A DNA stretch of 64,000 bases. Source: Hyperoodon ampullatus. Its lineage: Eukaryota > Chordata > Mammalia > Artiodactyla > Ziphiidae. Where the stretch lies: NCBI GenBank assembly GCA_949752795.1, contig CATKHW010000008.1, positions 3,286,001 to 3,350,000 of the forward strand, in the 5' to 3' direction. The notes below the pieces were generated by a model that saw only the letters and a program-made list of their open reading frames with translations, ran no database searches and had not been told where the DNA came from. How positions within the stretch are numbered: position 1 is the first letter of the stretch; each line of letters begins with the position of its first letter. The position numbers and the translations under genes were made by a program. Positions 48,877-62,882 of this stretch are shown piece after piece.

Positions 48877-50016
48877 TCAGAATGCTCCATGGCTCTTGTC
48901 ATCATTATGATCTATGATGCTCTTCATCACAATTATCCATGGTCTTCTCATCACAATGATCCACAGTCTTGCCATTACATTGCTCCATGGCCTGATCATC
49001 ACAGTGCTCCTTTACCTTTGTCATCACAATCGTCCATAACACGTGTCATCACAATGCTCCATGTTATTGGCATCACAATGGACCATGAGATATGTCATCA
49101 CAATGATCCCTGACACCTGTCTTCACTATAGTCCATGACGTTGTCATCACAATGTTCCATGCTCTTTTCATCACAATGCACCATGCCCACTGTCATCACA
49201 ATAATCCATGAAATTTGTGAGACCAATGCTCCATGCCCCTGTCATCACAATGCTCCGTGACTCCATCCATCACAATGCTTCATGATATTTGTCAACACAA
49301 TGGTCAATGCCCTCATCATCACAAGGCTCTGTGACCTGTGTAACCACAATGCACCATGAACTTTTCATCACAATGCTCCATGCCTTTCTCAGCACAAAAC
49401 TCAATGACACTTGTCATCACAATGCTCCATGCGCTTGTCAGCAAAATGCTCCACCAGCTTGTCATCACAATGCTCCATGCACTTCTATCAAAATGCTCTG
49501 TCACCACTGATATCACAATGTTCCATCACTGGTCATCACAATACGCCCTCATCCTTGTCATCACAATGTTCCATGACCGCTATCATCACAATACTACATG
49601 CCATTATCATCACAGTGCTCCATGACCCCTGACATCACAATTCTCCATAACCCATGTCATCAAAATGCTCCATGACATTTTTCGTCACAATGCTCCATGA
49701 CCCCTTACCTCACCATGCTCCATAACCCATATCATCAAAATGCTCCATGACCTTTGTCATCACAAATCTCCATGACGCTTGTCATCAAATGCTCGAATAC
49801 CTTCTCATAACAATGTTCCATGCCCTTGTCATTACAGTCCTCCATGAACCCTGTACCACAGTGTTCTGGGCCCTTGTCATCACAAGGCGCCAGGCCCACT
49901 CTCATCACAATAATCCATGAAACATTTCAGACCAGTGTCCCATGGCCTTGTCATCACAATGCTCCATTAGCCCTGTCATAACAATGCTCCATGACCCCTG
50001 TCATCACAATGCACCG

Positions 50017-50905
50017 TGCCCATCATCATAATATTTCATGCTATTGTCATCACAATGAAATCAAAATGCTCAATGACCTCTGTCATCAAAATGCTCCAAA
50101 CCCTTCTGATCACAGTGTTCCATAACACTTGTCATCACAATGCCCCATGAGGCTGGTCATCACAATTATCCATGGTCTTCTCATCTCAATGCTCCATGAT
50201 CTTTGTCATCACAATGCTCAATACACTTATCATCTCAATGCTCCCTGACAGTTGTCATCAGTATGCTCCTTGAACCCTGTCATGACAAGGCTCCATGCAT
50301 TTTTCATCACAATGATCCATTCCTTTTTCATCTCAATGCCCCAAGACCCCTGTAATCAAAATGAACCATGTCCTTTTCATCACAAATCTCCATGACGCAT
50401 GTCATCAAAATGCTCCATTGCTTCTCATCACAATGCTCCATGCCCTTGTCATCACAATTCTTCCAAACCCCTGTAATCACAATGCTCCATTCACCTTTTC
50501 ATCAGAATGCTCCATGACCCTTTTCATAAAAAATGTTCCATTAACCCTGATATCACAATGTTCCATAACCCCTGTCATTAAAATGTTCCATGACACTTTT
50601 CATCAATTTGCTCCATGACCCTGTCATCACAATGCTCACTTCCCTTCTCATCACAATGCACCACGACCTTGTCATCAAAATGCTCCATGACTTTTGTCAT
50701 CACAAAGCTCCATGACCCTTGGCATCACAATGCTCCATGCCATTTCATCACAATGCTCCATGAAACCTCCCATGTCATTGCTCCATGCCCTTGTCACCAC
50801 AATGCTCCATGACGCTTGTCATCACAATGCTCGATACTCTTCTCATCACAATGCTCCATGACCTTTTCATTATAATCCTCTAGGACACATGTATCACAGT
50901 GTTCC
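50017..50905. repeat. Segment colinear with minisatellite block 1
   Basis: Partner of 19282-20170. Further right, 51150-51600 also resembles 23306-23750 and 20708-21100, at different offsets, so indels separate the shared stretches. Confidence 0.75.
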
Positions 50906-53900
50906 GTGCCCTAGTCATCACAATGCTCCATTACCCCTGTCATAATAATGCTCCATGACCCCTGCCATCACAATGATCCACGGCCTTGTCATCCAAGTCT
51001 CCATGACCCCTGTCATCAAAATTCTCCATGAACATTTTCAGCCCAATGCTCCATGACCTTCTCATCACAATGCTCATTGACTCTTGTCATCACAATGCTC
51101 CATGACCCTTCTCATCACAATGATCCATGACACCTGTCATCACTATGCTCCATGCCCTTTGTCATTACAGTGATCCATGACGCTCTTCATCATAATTATC
51201 CATGGTCTTTTCATGACAATGCTCCACGGTCTTGCCATCACAATTCTCCATGCCCTGTTCATCACAATGCTCCATGTCCCATGTCATTACAATTCTCCAA
51301 ATCCTTGTCATCACAATGCACCAGGACACTTCTCATCACAATGTTATATGATCTTTTCATCACAAATCTCCATGCATTTGTCATCGCAATGCTCTATGAC
51401 CCCTGTCATAGCAAGCTCCATGCGTTTGTCATCACAGTGCTTCATTACATTGTCATCAAAATTCTCAATGGCACTTGTCATCACAATGCTCCATGCCCTG
51501 TCATCACAATGCCCCTTGACCCTTGACATCACAATGTTCCAAGCCCTTGTCTTCAAAATGCTCCATTACCTTTGTCATCACAATCCTCCATGACACTTGG
51601 TGTCACAATGCTCGATGCCAGTGTCATCACAATGGACAATGGCATATGTCATCACAATGCTCCCTGACACCTGTCTTCACAATACTCCATGAGCTTGTTA
51701 TCACAATGTTCCATGCACTTGTCATCACAAGGCGCCATGCCCACTGTCATCAAAATAATCCATGAAAGTTGTCAGCCCAATGTTCCATGACCCTATCATC
51801 ACAAACTTCCATGCCCTTGTCATCACAATGCTCTATGACCCCTGTCATCACAATGCTCCATGACTCCAGTCATCACAATGCTTCATGACCCTTTTCATCA
51901 CAGTGGTCCATGCCGTCGTCACACAAGGCTCTGTGACCTTTGTCACCACAATGCTCCATGCCCTTGTCCTCACAATGCTCCATGCCCACTGTCATCACAA
52001 TAATCCATGAAACTTTTCAGCCCAATGTTCCATGCCCCTGTCATCACATTGCTCCATGCCTCTGTCATCACAATGCTCCGTGACTCCAGTCATCACAATG
52101 CTTCATGACCTTTGTCATCACAATGGTCCATGCCCTCATCATCACAAGGCTCTGTGAACATTTTCACCACTATGCTCCATGAACATTTGATCCCAATGCT
52201 CTGTGAGCCATGTCATCACAATTCTCCATGCCTTTGTTAGGACAATGCTCCATGACAATTGTCATCACAATGCTACATGCCCTTGTCAGCACAATGCTCC
52301 ATGACCCATGTCATCACAGTGTGCCGTGCGCTTGTCATCACAGTGCTCCCCAACCTTGTCATCACAATGCTCCGTAAACTTGTCATCACACAGCTCCATG
52401 CACTTCACATCAAAATGCTGTCTCACCACTAATATCATAGTTTTCCAACACTAGTCATCACAATATTCCCTCTTTCCTGTCATCACAATGTTTCACGGCA
52501 TTGTCATCACAAGTCTCCATGACCCAAGTAATCACAATGCTCCATGCCAATTTTCATCTCAATGCTCCATGAACCTTGTCATCACAACGAACCATGCCCA
52601 TCAGCATAATGCTTCACGCTATTGTCATTACAATGAAATCAAAATGCTACATGACCTCTGTCATCACAATGCTCCAAACCCTTGTGATGACAATGCTCCA
52701 TAACACTTGTCATTACAACGCCCCATGACGATCGTTACCACAATTATCCATGCACTTCTCATCACAATGTTCCATGACCTTTTTCATCACAATGTTCAAT
52801 ACACTTGTCATCACAATGCTCCCTGACACTTGTCGTCAGTATGCTACTTGAACCCTGTCATGACAAGGCTCCATGCCTTTTTCATCTCAATGATCCATGT
52901 CCTTTTCTTCACAATGCTCTAAGACCCCTGTGATCACAATGCTGCATGCACCTTTTCATCAGAATGCTCCATGAAATTCTCATCACAAGGCTCAGTGGGC
53001 TTCTCATCACAATGCTCCAGGACCTTCTCATCACAATGCTCCAGGACCTTGTCATCACAATGTTCCATTCCCTTGTCAACACAATGCTCCATGACCCCTG
53101 CCATCACAAAACTCCATGAACATTTTCAGCCCAATGATCTATGACCTTCTCATCACAATGTTCCATGACCACTGTCATCACAACGCTCCATGGCCACTGA
53201 CAACACAATGATCCTGGACTCTTTTCATCAAACTGCTCCATGACCCTTGTCATCACAATGATCCATTCACTTGCCATCCCAATGCTCCATGAAACCTGTA
53301 ATCACAATGCTCCGTGACGCTTTTCATCACAGTGCTCCATTACCCTTGTCATCAAAATGCTCCATGCATTTGTCAGCAAAATGCTACATGACCTTGTCAT
53401 CACAATGCTCCATGCGCTTGTCATCAAAATACTCTATTCCCATTGTCATCAAAATCCTCCATGAACCTTGGGTTTACATTTCTTCATGCCATGTCATGAC
53501 AATGCTCCATGCTACTTGAAATGAAAATGATCCATGACCTCTGTCATCACAATGCTCCAAACCCTTGTGATCACAGTGTTCCATAACACTTGTCATCACA
53601 ACGCTCCATGATGCCTGTCATCACAATGCTCCATGACCATTGTCATCACAATGCTCAATACACTTGTCATGACAATGCTCCCTGACACTTGACGTCAGAA
53701 TGCTCCTTGAAACCTGTCATGAAAAGGTTCCAAGACATTTTCATCACAATGCACCATGCCTTTTTCATCACAATGCTCCATGCTATTGTCATCACAATAC
53801 TCCAGAAACTTGTCATCAGAATGCTCCATGACCCTTGTAATCACAATGATCCATGACACTTGTCATCACTATTCTCCATGCCCCGTGTCATTACAGTGCT

Positions 53901-55700
53901 CGATGACACTCGTCATCAAAATGCTCCATGTTCTTGCCATCACAATGCTCCACGGACATGCCATCACAATGCTCCATGCCCTGGACATCACAAAGCTCCA
54001 TGTCCCTTGTCATCACAATGTTCCATGACACTTCTGATCACCATGATACATGCTCTTGTCATCACAATCCTCAATGACACTTGTCATCACAATGCTCCAT
54101 GCCATTGTCATCACAACGGACCATGACATATGCCATCACAATGCTCCCTGACACCTGTCTTCACAATAAGCCATGAATATGTCATCACAATGCTCCATGC
54201 CGTTGTCGTCACAATGCACCATGAACTGTGTCATCACGATGCTCCGTGACTCCAGTCATCACAATGCTTCATGACCTTTGTCATCACAATGGTCCATGCC
54301 CTCGTCATCTCAAGTCTCTGTGACCTTTGTCACCACAATGCTCCATGAACTTTTCATCACAATGCTCCGTGACCCTTGTCATCGCAATGCTCCATGCCTT
54401 TGTCAGAACAGTGCTCCATGACCCTTGTCATCACAATGCTCCATGCGCTTCTCAGCACAATGCTCCATGACCCATGTCATCAAAATGGGCCATGCGCTTG
54501 TCATCACAATGCTCCACAACTTTGTCATCACAATGCTCCATAAACCTTGTTATCACAATGCTCCATGCACTTCTCATCAAAATGCTCTCTCACCACTGAT
54601 ATCACAATGTTCCATCACTAGTCATCACAATACTCCATCACCACTCTCATCACAATGTTCCATGACCCCAGTAATCACAGTGCTCCATGCCCTTGTCATC
54701 ACAAAGCTCCATGATGCATGTCATCAGAATGCTCCATGGCCTTCTCATCACAATGCTCCATGACCTTGCCATTACAATGCTCCATTACCACTGTCATCAC
54801 AATGCTCCATGACCACTGACGTCACAGCGCTCCATGACCCCTGACAACACAATGATCCGGGACTCTTGTCATCAAAATGCTCCATGACACTTGAAATCAC
54901 AGTGATCCATGCGCTTGTCATCCCAATGCTCCATGACCCCTGTAATCAGAATGCTCCATCACGCTTTTCATCTCAGTGCTCCATGACCCTTGGCATCACA
55001 ATGTTCCATGCCATTGTCATCACAATGCTCCATGAAATCTATCATTACATTGCTCCATGCCCTTGTCATCACAAAGCTCCATAACACTTGTCATCACAAT
55101 GCTCAATGCCCTTCTCATCACAATGCTCCATTACCATTGTCATCACAATGCTCAATAAACTTGTCATCACAATGCTCCCTGACACTTGTCGTCAGAATGC
55201 TCCTTGAACACTGTCAGGAAAAGGCTCCATGCCTTTTTCATCACAATGCTCCATGCCCATTTCATCACAAAGCTCCATGCCATTGTCATCACAATAATCC
55301 TCAAGCTTGTCATCAGAATGGTCCATGACCCTTGTCATCACAATGATCCATGACACCTGTAATCACAATACTGCATGCCTCTTGTCATTACAGTGCTCCA
55401 TGATGCTCATCATCACAATTATCCATGGTCTTCTCATCACAATGCTCCACGGTCTTGCCATCACAATGCTCCATGCCCTGGTCATCACAATTCTACATGT
55501 CCTTGTCATCACAGTGCTCCATGACACTTCTCATCAAAATGTTACATGCTCTTGTCAATACAATTCTCCATGCACTTGTAATCGCAATGCTCCATGACCC
55601 TTGTCATAACAATGCTCCATGACCCCTGCCATCACAATGTTCCCCGGCGTTTTCATCCAAGGCTCCATGACCCTTGTCATCACAATGCTCCAAGACCCTT

Positions 55701-57858
55701 GTAATCACAATGTTCCATGCCTTTGTCATCACAAAGATCCATGACGCATGTCATCAGAATACTCCATGCCCTTGTCATCACAATGGTCCAAGACCCCTGT
55801 AATCACAATGCTCCATGCCCCTTTTCATCTCAATGCTCCATGACCCCTGTCATCACAATGCTCTCTGACTCCAGTCATCAAAATGATTCATGACATTTCT
55901 CATCACAATGGTCCATGCCCCTGTCACACAAGGCTCTGTGACCTTTGTCACCACAATGCTCCATGAACTTTTCATCACAGTGCTCTGTGACCCTTGTCAT
56001 CAAAATGCACCATGCCTTTGTCAGCACAATGATCCATGACACATGTCATCACAATGCTCCCTGCACTTTTCAGCACAATGCTCCTTGACCCATGCCATCA
56101 CAATGCGCCATGCACTTGTCATCACAATGCTCCACATCCTAGTCATCACAATGCTCCATAAAACTTGTAATCACAATGCTCAATGCACTTCTCATCAAAA
56201 TGCTCTCTCACCATTGATTTCACAATGTTCCATCACTATTCATCACAATACTCCCTCAACCCTGTCATCACAATGTTCCATAACCCCAGTCATCACAATG
56301 CTACATGCCCTTATCGTCACAATGTACCAATCCCTTGTCATCAAAATGCTCCATGACCACTGTCATCACAACGCTCCATGACCCGTGACAACACAATAAT
56401 CCGGGACACTTGTCATCTGAATGCTCCATTACCCTTGTCATCAAAATGATCCATGACCTTGCAATCCCAATGCTCCATGACCCTTGTAATCACCATGCTC
56501 CGTGACGCTTGTCATCACAGTGCTCCATGACCCTTGTCATCAAAATGTTCCGTGCATTTGTCAGCAAAATCCTACATGACCCTGTCATCACAATGCTCCA
56601 TGTGCTTGTCATCACAGTACTCCATTCCGATTGTCATCAAAATCCTCGATGAAACTTGGGTTCACATTGCTTCATGCCCTTGTCATCACAATGCTCCATG
56701 GTCGTTGAAATGAAAATGTTCCATGCCCTCTCTCATCACAATGCTCCAAACCCTTGTGATCACAATGTTCCATAACCCTTGTCATCACAACGCTCCATGA
56801 TGCCTGTCATCACAATGCTGCATGAACTTTGTCATCACAATGCTCAATACACTTGTCATCACAAAGCTCCCTGACACTTGTCGTCAGAATGCTCCTTGAA
56901 ACCTGTCATGAAAAGACTCCATGCCTTTTTCATCACAATGCTCCATGCCCTTTTCATCACAATGCTCCATGTCAGTGTCATCACAATACTCCACAAGCTG
57001 GTCATAAGAAGGCTCCATGACCCCTCTCATCAAAATGATCCATGACACCTGTCATCACAATGCTCCATTCCCCTTGTCATTACAGTGCTCCATGACGCTC
57101 GTCATCACAATTACCCATGATCTTCTCATCACAATGTTCCACGGTCTTGCCATCACAATGCTGAATGCCCTGGTCATCACAATGCTCCATGTCCCTTGTC
57201 ATCACAATTCTCCACGTCCCTCTCATCACAATGCGCCATGACACTTCTCATCACAATGTTACATGCTCTTGTCATCACAATTATCCATGCACATTTCATC
57301 GCAATGCTCCATGACACCTGCCATAGCAATCTCCATGTGCTTGTCATCGCAATGCTTCAGGACGTTGTCATCAAAATTCTCAATGGCCATTGTCATCACA
57401 ATGCTCCATGCCCTTATCATCACAATGTTCCATGACACTTCTCATCACAATGCTCCAAGCCCTTGTCATCACAATGCTCCATTACATTTGTCATCACAAT
57501 CCTCCATGACACTTGACATCACAATGCTCCATGCCATTGTCATCACATTCCTCCATGACACTTGGCATCACAATGCTCCATGCCATTGTCATCACAATGC
57601 ACCTTGACATATGTCATCACAATGCTCCCTGACACCTGTCTTCACAATAATCCATGACCTTGTCATCACAATGCTCCATTCGCTTGTTATCACAAGGCGC
57701 CATGCCCACTGTCATCACAATAATCCATGAAACTTGTCAGACCAATGTTCCATGCCCCTGTCACCACAATGCTCCATAACCCTTGACAACACAATGATCC
57801 GGGACTCTTGTCATGAAAATGCTCCATGACCATTGCCATCACAATACTCCATGCCCTT
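55701..57858. repeat. Higher-order duplication, copy A
   Basis: A ~2.16 kb stretch of minisatellite repeated immediately downstream. Many positions correspond at a constant offset of 2109 bp (for example 56829 and 58938, 57017 and 59126). The first part has an offset of 2158 because copy A has 49 bp, two minisatellite units, that copy B lacks. Confidence 0.9.
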
Positions 57859-59921
57859 GTAATCACAATGTTCCATGCCTTTGTCATCACAAAGATCCAT
57901 GACGCATGTAATCAGAATACTCCATGCCCCTTTTCATCTCAATGCTCCATGATCCCTGTCATCACAATGCTCTCTGACTCCAGTCATCAAAATGATTCAT
58001 GACCTTTCTCATCACAATGGTTCATGCCCCTGTCACAAAAGGCTCTGTGACCTTTGTCACCACAATGCTCCATGAACTTTTCATCACAGTGCTCTGTGAC
58101 CCTTGTCATCAAAATGCACCATGCCTTTATCAGCACAATGATCCATGACACATGTCATCACAATGCTCCATGCGCTTTTCAGCACAATGCTCCTTGACCC
58201 ATGTCATCACAATGCGCCATGCACTTGTCATCACAATGCTCCACATCCTAGTCATCACAATGCTCCATAAAACTTGTAATCACAATGCTCAATGCACTTC
58301 TCATCAAAATGCTCTCTCACCATTGATTTCACAATGTTCCATCACTATTCATCACAATACTCCCTCAACCCTGTCATCACAATGTTCCATAACCCCAGTC
58401 ATCACAATGCTACATGCCCTTATCGTCACAATGTACCAATCCCTTGTCATCAAAATGCTCCATGACCACTGTCATCACAACGCTCCATGACCCGTGACAA
58501 CACAATGATCCGGGACACTTGTCATCTGAATGCTCCATTACCCTTGTCATCAAAATGATCCATTACCTTGCCATCCCAATGCTCCATGACCCCTGTAATC
58601 ACCATGCTCCGTGACGCTTGTCATCACAGTGCTCCATGACCCTTGTCATCAAAATGTTCCGTGCATTTGTCAGCAAAATGCTACATGACCTTGTCATCAC
58701 AATGCTCCATGTGCTTGTCATCACAGTACTCCATTCCGATTGTCATCAAAATCCTCGATGAAACTTGGGTTCACATTGCTTCATGCCCTTGTCATCACAA
58801 TGCTCCATGGTCGTTGAAATGAAAATGTTCCATGCCCTCTCTCATCACAATGCTCCAAACCCTTGTGATCACAATGTTCCATAACCCTTGTCATCACAAC
58901 GCTCCATGATGCCTGTCATCACAATGCTGCATGAACTTTGTCATCACAATGCTCAATACACTTGTCATCACAAAGCTCCCTGACACTTGTCGTCAGAATG
59001 CTCCTTGAAACCTGTCATGAAAAGACTCCATGCCTTTTTCATCACAATGCTACATGCCCTTTTCATTACAATGCTCCATGTCAGTGTCATCACAATACTC
59101 CACAAGCTGGTCATAAGAAGGCTCCATGACCCCTCTCATCAAAATGATCCATGACACCTGTCATCACAATGCTCCATTCCCCTTGTCATTACAGTGCTCC
59201 ATGACGCTCGTCATCACAATTACCCATGATCTTCTCATCATAATGTTCCACGGTCTTGCCATCACAACGCTGAATGCCCTGGTCATCACAATGCTCCATG
59301 TCCCTTGTCATCACAATTCTCCACGTCCCTCTCATCACAATGCGCCATGACACTTCTCATCACAATGTTACATGCTCTTGTCATCACAATTATCCATGCA
59401 CTTGTCATTGCAATGCTCCATGACACCTGCCATAGCAATCTCCATGTGATTGTCATCGCAATGCTTCACGACGTTGTCATCAAAATTCTCAATGGCCGTT
59501 GTCATCACAATGCTCCATGCCCTTGTCATCACAATGTTCCATGACACTTCTCATCACAATGCTCCAAGCCCTTGTCATCACAATGCTCCATTAGCTTTGT
59601 CATCACAATCCTCCATGACACTTGGCATCACAATGCTCCATGCCATTGTCATCACAATGCACCTTGACATATGTCATCACAATGCTCCCTGACACCTGTC
59701 TTCACAATAATCCCTGACCTTGTCATCACAATGCTCCAATCCCTTGTTATCACAAGGCGCCATGCCCACTGTCATCACAATAATCCATGAAACTTGTCAG
59801 ACCAATGTTCCATGCCCCTGTCATCACAATGCTCCATGACCCTTGACAACACAATGATCCGGGACTCTTGTCATGAAAATGCTCCATGACCATTGCCATC
59901 ACAATACCCCATGCCCTTGCC
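57859..59921. repeat. Higher-order duplication, copy B
   Basis: Tandem partner of copy A with only a few per cent difference by eye, far more similar than neighbouring minisatellite units are to each other. Its right limit is approximate; after it the sequence changes to the CCCATCATCATAATG higher-order segment. Confidence 0.88.
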
Positions 59922-60966
59922 ATCCCAATGCTACAAGATACCTGTAATCACAATGCTCCATGCCCCTTTTCATCTCAATGCTCCTTGAACCCTCTCATCA
60001 CAATGCACCATGCCCATCATCATAATGCTTCATGCTATTGTCATCACAATGAAATCAAAATGCTACATGACCTCTGTCATCACAATGCTCCAAACCCTTG
60101 TGATCACAATGTTCCATATCACTTGTCATCACAATGCCCCATAACGCTCGTCATCACAATTATCCATGGTCTTCTCATCACAATGCTCCTTGACCTTCGT
60201 CATCACAATGCTCAATACAATTGTCATCACAGTGCTCCCTGGCTCTTTCCATAAGTATGCACCTTGAACCCTGTCATGACAAGGCTCCACGCCTTTTTCA
60301 TCACAATGATCCAGAGCCTTTTCATCATAATGCTCCAAGACACCTGTAATCACAATGCTCTTTGCCCTGGTCATCAGAAAGCTCCATGACACATGTCATC
60401 AGAATGCTCCTTGGCCTTCTCTCACAATTCTCCATGCCCTTGTAATCACAATGCTCCAAGACCCATGTAATCACAATGCTCCATGCCCCTTTTCATCAGA
60501 ATGCTCCATGAGACTTGTCATCACAAGGCTCCATGGTCTTCTCATCACAGTGCTCCAGGACACTGTCATCACAGTGCTCCATGACCCCTGTCTTCACAAT
60601 ACTCCATGAACATTTGCAGCCCAAAGATCCATGACCTTCTCATCTCACTTCTCCATGACCCTTGTCATCACAATGCTCCATGACCTCTGTCATCACAACC
60701 CTCCATGACCCCTGAAAACACAGTGATCCGGGACTCTTGTCATCAAAATGCTCCATAACCCTTGTCATCACAATGATCCATGCCCTTTTCATCCCAATGC
60801 TCCATGATCCATGTAATCACAATGCTCCATGAGGATTGTCATCACAGTGCTCCGTGACCCTTGTCATCAAAATGCTCCATGCCTTTGTCAGCACAATGCT
60901 ACATGGCCTTGTCATCACAATCCTTCATGACAACTGGGATCACATTGCAACATGCTCTTGTCATCT

Positions 60967-61068
60967 CTGTCTTTATTTTCTGGATTTTACAGATTTTCGG
61001 ATGTCCCTTTTTACCGGTGGGAAGTGACAATTCTTTGTAGTGTGGATTTGTATTGCGGGGTTGCTTGA
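60967..61068. repeat. Macrosatellite unit 18, short left-truncated remnant
   Basis: About 100 bp of the ORF2-antisense part of a unit, from CTGTCTTTATTTTCTGG to the next palindrome. It is joined directly to minisatellite on its left. Confidence 0.85.
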
Positions 61069-61140
61069 TTGGCCAGAAAGGGTGTATGCCTTTTCTCCTG
61101 AATATATTCAGCAGAAAATGCATACGCCCTTTTTGGCCAA
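61069..61140. mobile_element. Mariner-type MITE palindrome, copy 17
   Basis: 72 bp; left arm TTGGCCAGAAAGGGTG, right centre ATTCAGCAG, so related to copies 13 and 16. Confidence 0.72.
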
Positions 61141-62809
61141 GTGCATCATTGTCGAAGTTGTTACGCTTTTCCTGTGCTTTAAAGGCGATTCCAGTTTAAC
61201 TCTTGAAATATGTTTTCTGCAATTCGGCCTCATTTTCAAGTCTGCTTCGTTGCCTTCCCTCAACAGGTTTTTGGAAGAGAGTTGTCCTTTATAACTCTGC
61301 AGGTTTGTGAATTGCTGTGCCCCTGAGCTCCAATTTTCAACTTGTGTTTTTGTGAGCTGACCGCAAATCTACAATTTTGCTACATGACCTATACTGGTTC
61401 CGGGGGTGCAGGCTGACGCTTTGGTTAATTCTTCCTTCCGGACGGGAAATTAGAGTGACATGTGTCTGTCCAAATGCCTACAGCTACTCTCTGATTTGTT
61501 CTCCCTCTTTCCTTTCATCCACTGCACAATTTGCAATCTGTGCGAACCGGTAGCTTATAGGGGCTGACTCTCCAAGTTGGCAGATTGATAGTAAAGCAGT
61601 TGGAATGCCAAACAGGAGCACAAGGAGAGGAAAAATTAGGAGCCTTTTAGAAATCTTTTGCCATCACAGGGTGTCCTTTCTCTAGGATTCCCATACATGT
61701 TATAACTGTATTGATATTCCCTTCTACCTGGAGAGTTGGGACACATGGAATGGGTGGCATGCATTACTGCTTTAAAGGATCTGCATTTTCTCACCCAATC
61801 TCACAAGTCCTCTCAGCCCCAAGTGTCCAGCCTTATGTCTCATCTAGCTGTCTTTGCAGATAGGGTCGTTCCAGGTTTCATCAGAACCCCTGAAGGAATT
61901 GTGTAAAATTTCGCTGTTTTTATTTGTTTTGTTTTTGAAATTCATTTTTATAAGGGGGTTGAGCTGATTTTCACCGACGTGTTTATGCCTGTCTAGACAC
62001 ACTTGATTCCCTTATGGAGACATATCAATATATAGGTTTTAAGATTCTTACTAGTCAGATATATTCCTCTGTGTGGAATAGGGGTGTTGAGTCCCGTTCA
62101 CAGAGGAAGGTGTAGGATTTGTCTATTCTGTATTTGCTTCATGGAATGGTACCAGTGCTAATATCAAAGTGTGGTTTTATGCATCACCCCACATCTCCTT
62201 TCCCCTTATCAGGCATAAGAGTGTTTTCTCAATGTGAGACTCTGTTCTCTTTCCTAACTCAGTTCATGTGTAGCCATGTTTACAGGACCTTCATAAGTGA
62301 TATCTTATGATAAGTTTCTTTTTCTGTGTGACTTATTTCACTTAGAATCATCGTGCCTAAATCCACTCATTATGCTGTTACTGGCTTTATGACATTGATT
62401 TCATGTCTGAGTGATATTCCGTTCTACAAAATTACCACAAGTTCTTTATGCAATTTTCTCTTTCCTGGAATACTTAAGTTGTACTGAAGTTGAGGTTCTT
62501 GTATGCAGAGCAGCCTTAAATTTTGGGGTGCCTGTGTCTTGTTGATATTTAGTCTTCCCAAGTTATATGCCCATGAGTGGAAGTGCCCTATGCTCGGTAG
62601 CTTTGTATTTTAGATGTTTTAGGAAACAGCATACACTTCTTCAGAGTGGGTCTTGGATATTTATACCACACCCATCAGCGTGACTAGCTCCCTGTTCTCC
62701 ATGGCCTTTCCTGCATTTCTGGTTTGTACACATTTTTTTGGATGGCCTTTCTGAGCAGTGGAAATTGAGACTTCTTTGTTGTGCGGATTTGCATTTCCCG
62801 CTTGCTTGG
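61069..62809. repeat. Macrosatellite unit 19 (1741 bp, diverged)
   Basis: Complete unit; T tract at ~61917. Divergence increases toward its right half, where the LINE-1 part departs from the array consensus at many positions. Confidence 0.9.
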
Positions 62810-62866
62810 TTGGCCAAAAACTCTGTATGTGTTTTTTTCCTGAAGATATTCACGAAAAAAACGCAT
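62684..62866 (-). pseudogene. LINE-1 ORF2 remnant in the edge unit
   Basis: A 60-codon minus-strand run containing SKREMQIRTTKKSQFPL directly next to the MITE. It matches ORF2 better than the array copies do (REMQI is intact), consistent with less array-specific drift at the margin. Confidence 0.65.
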
Positions 62867-62882
62867 ACACCCTTTTGCCCAA
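62810..62882. mobile_element. Mariner-type MITE palindrome, copy 18 (diverged, 73 bp)
   Basis: Begins TTGGCCAAAAACTCTG and has longer T and A runs beside the centre (GTTTTTTTCC / CGAAAAAAACG). This looks closer to the ancestral mariner MITE, whose arms contain a GGGTTTTTCC-like block. Confidence 0.7.

Larger units (their letters stand above)
48877..60966. repeat. Minisatellite block 2, 24-25 bp unit
   Basis: About 12.1 kb of the same short repeat as the first block, in the same orientation, roughly 490 units by length. It begins at the same position of the long unit as block 1 and shares its first ~110 bp with it. It ends at about 60966, where LINE-1-derived sequence resumes. It contains a recent ~2.1 kb tandem duplication and a stretch colinear with block 1. 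Confidence 0.95.
60967..61275 (-). mobile_element. LINE-1 ORF2 fragment (antisense), unit 18-19
   Basis: Only the ORF2 part around the nested MITE at 61069 survives. Minisatellite replaces everything closer to the LINE tail. Confidence 0.7.

Noticed and set aside
61441..61700. LTR/endogenous retrovirus origin of the 640 bp segment
   Set aside because: No primer-binding site, polypurine tract or TG...CA ends were recognisable. It remains only a possibility.
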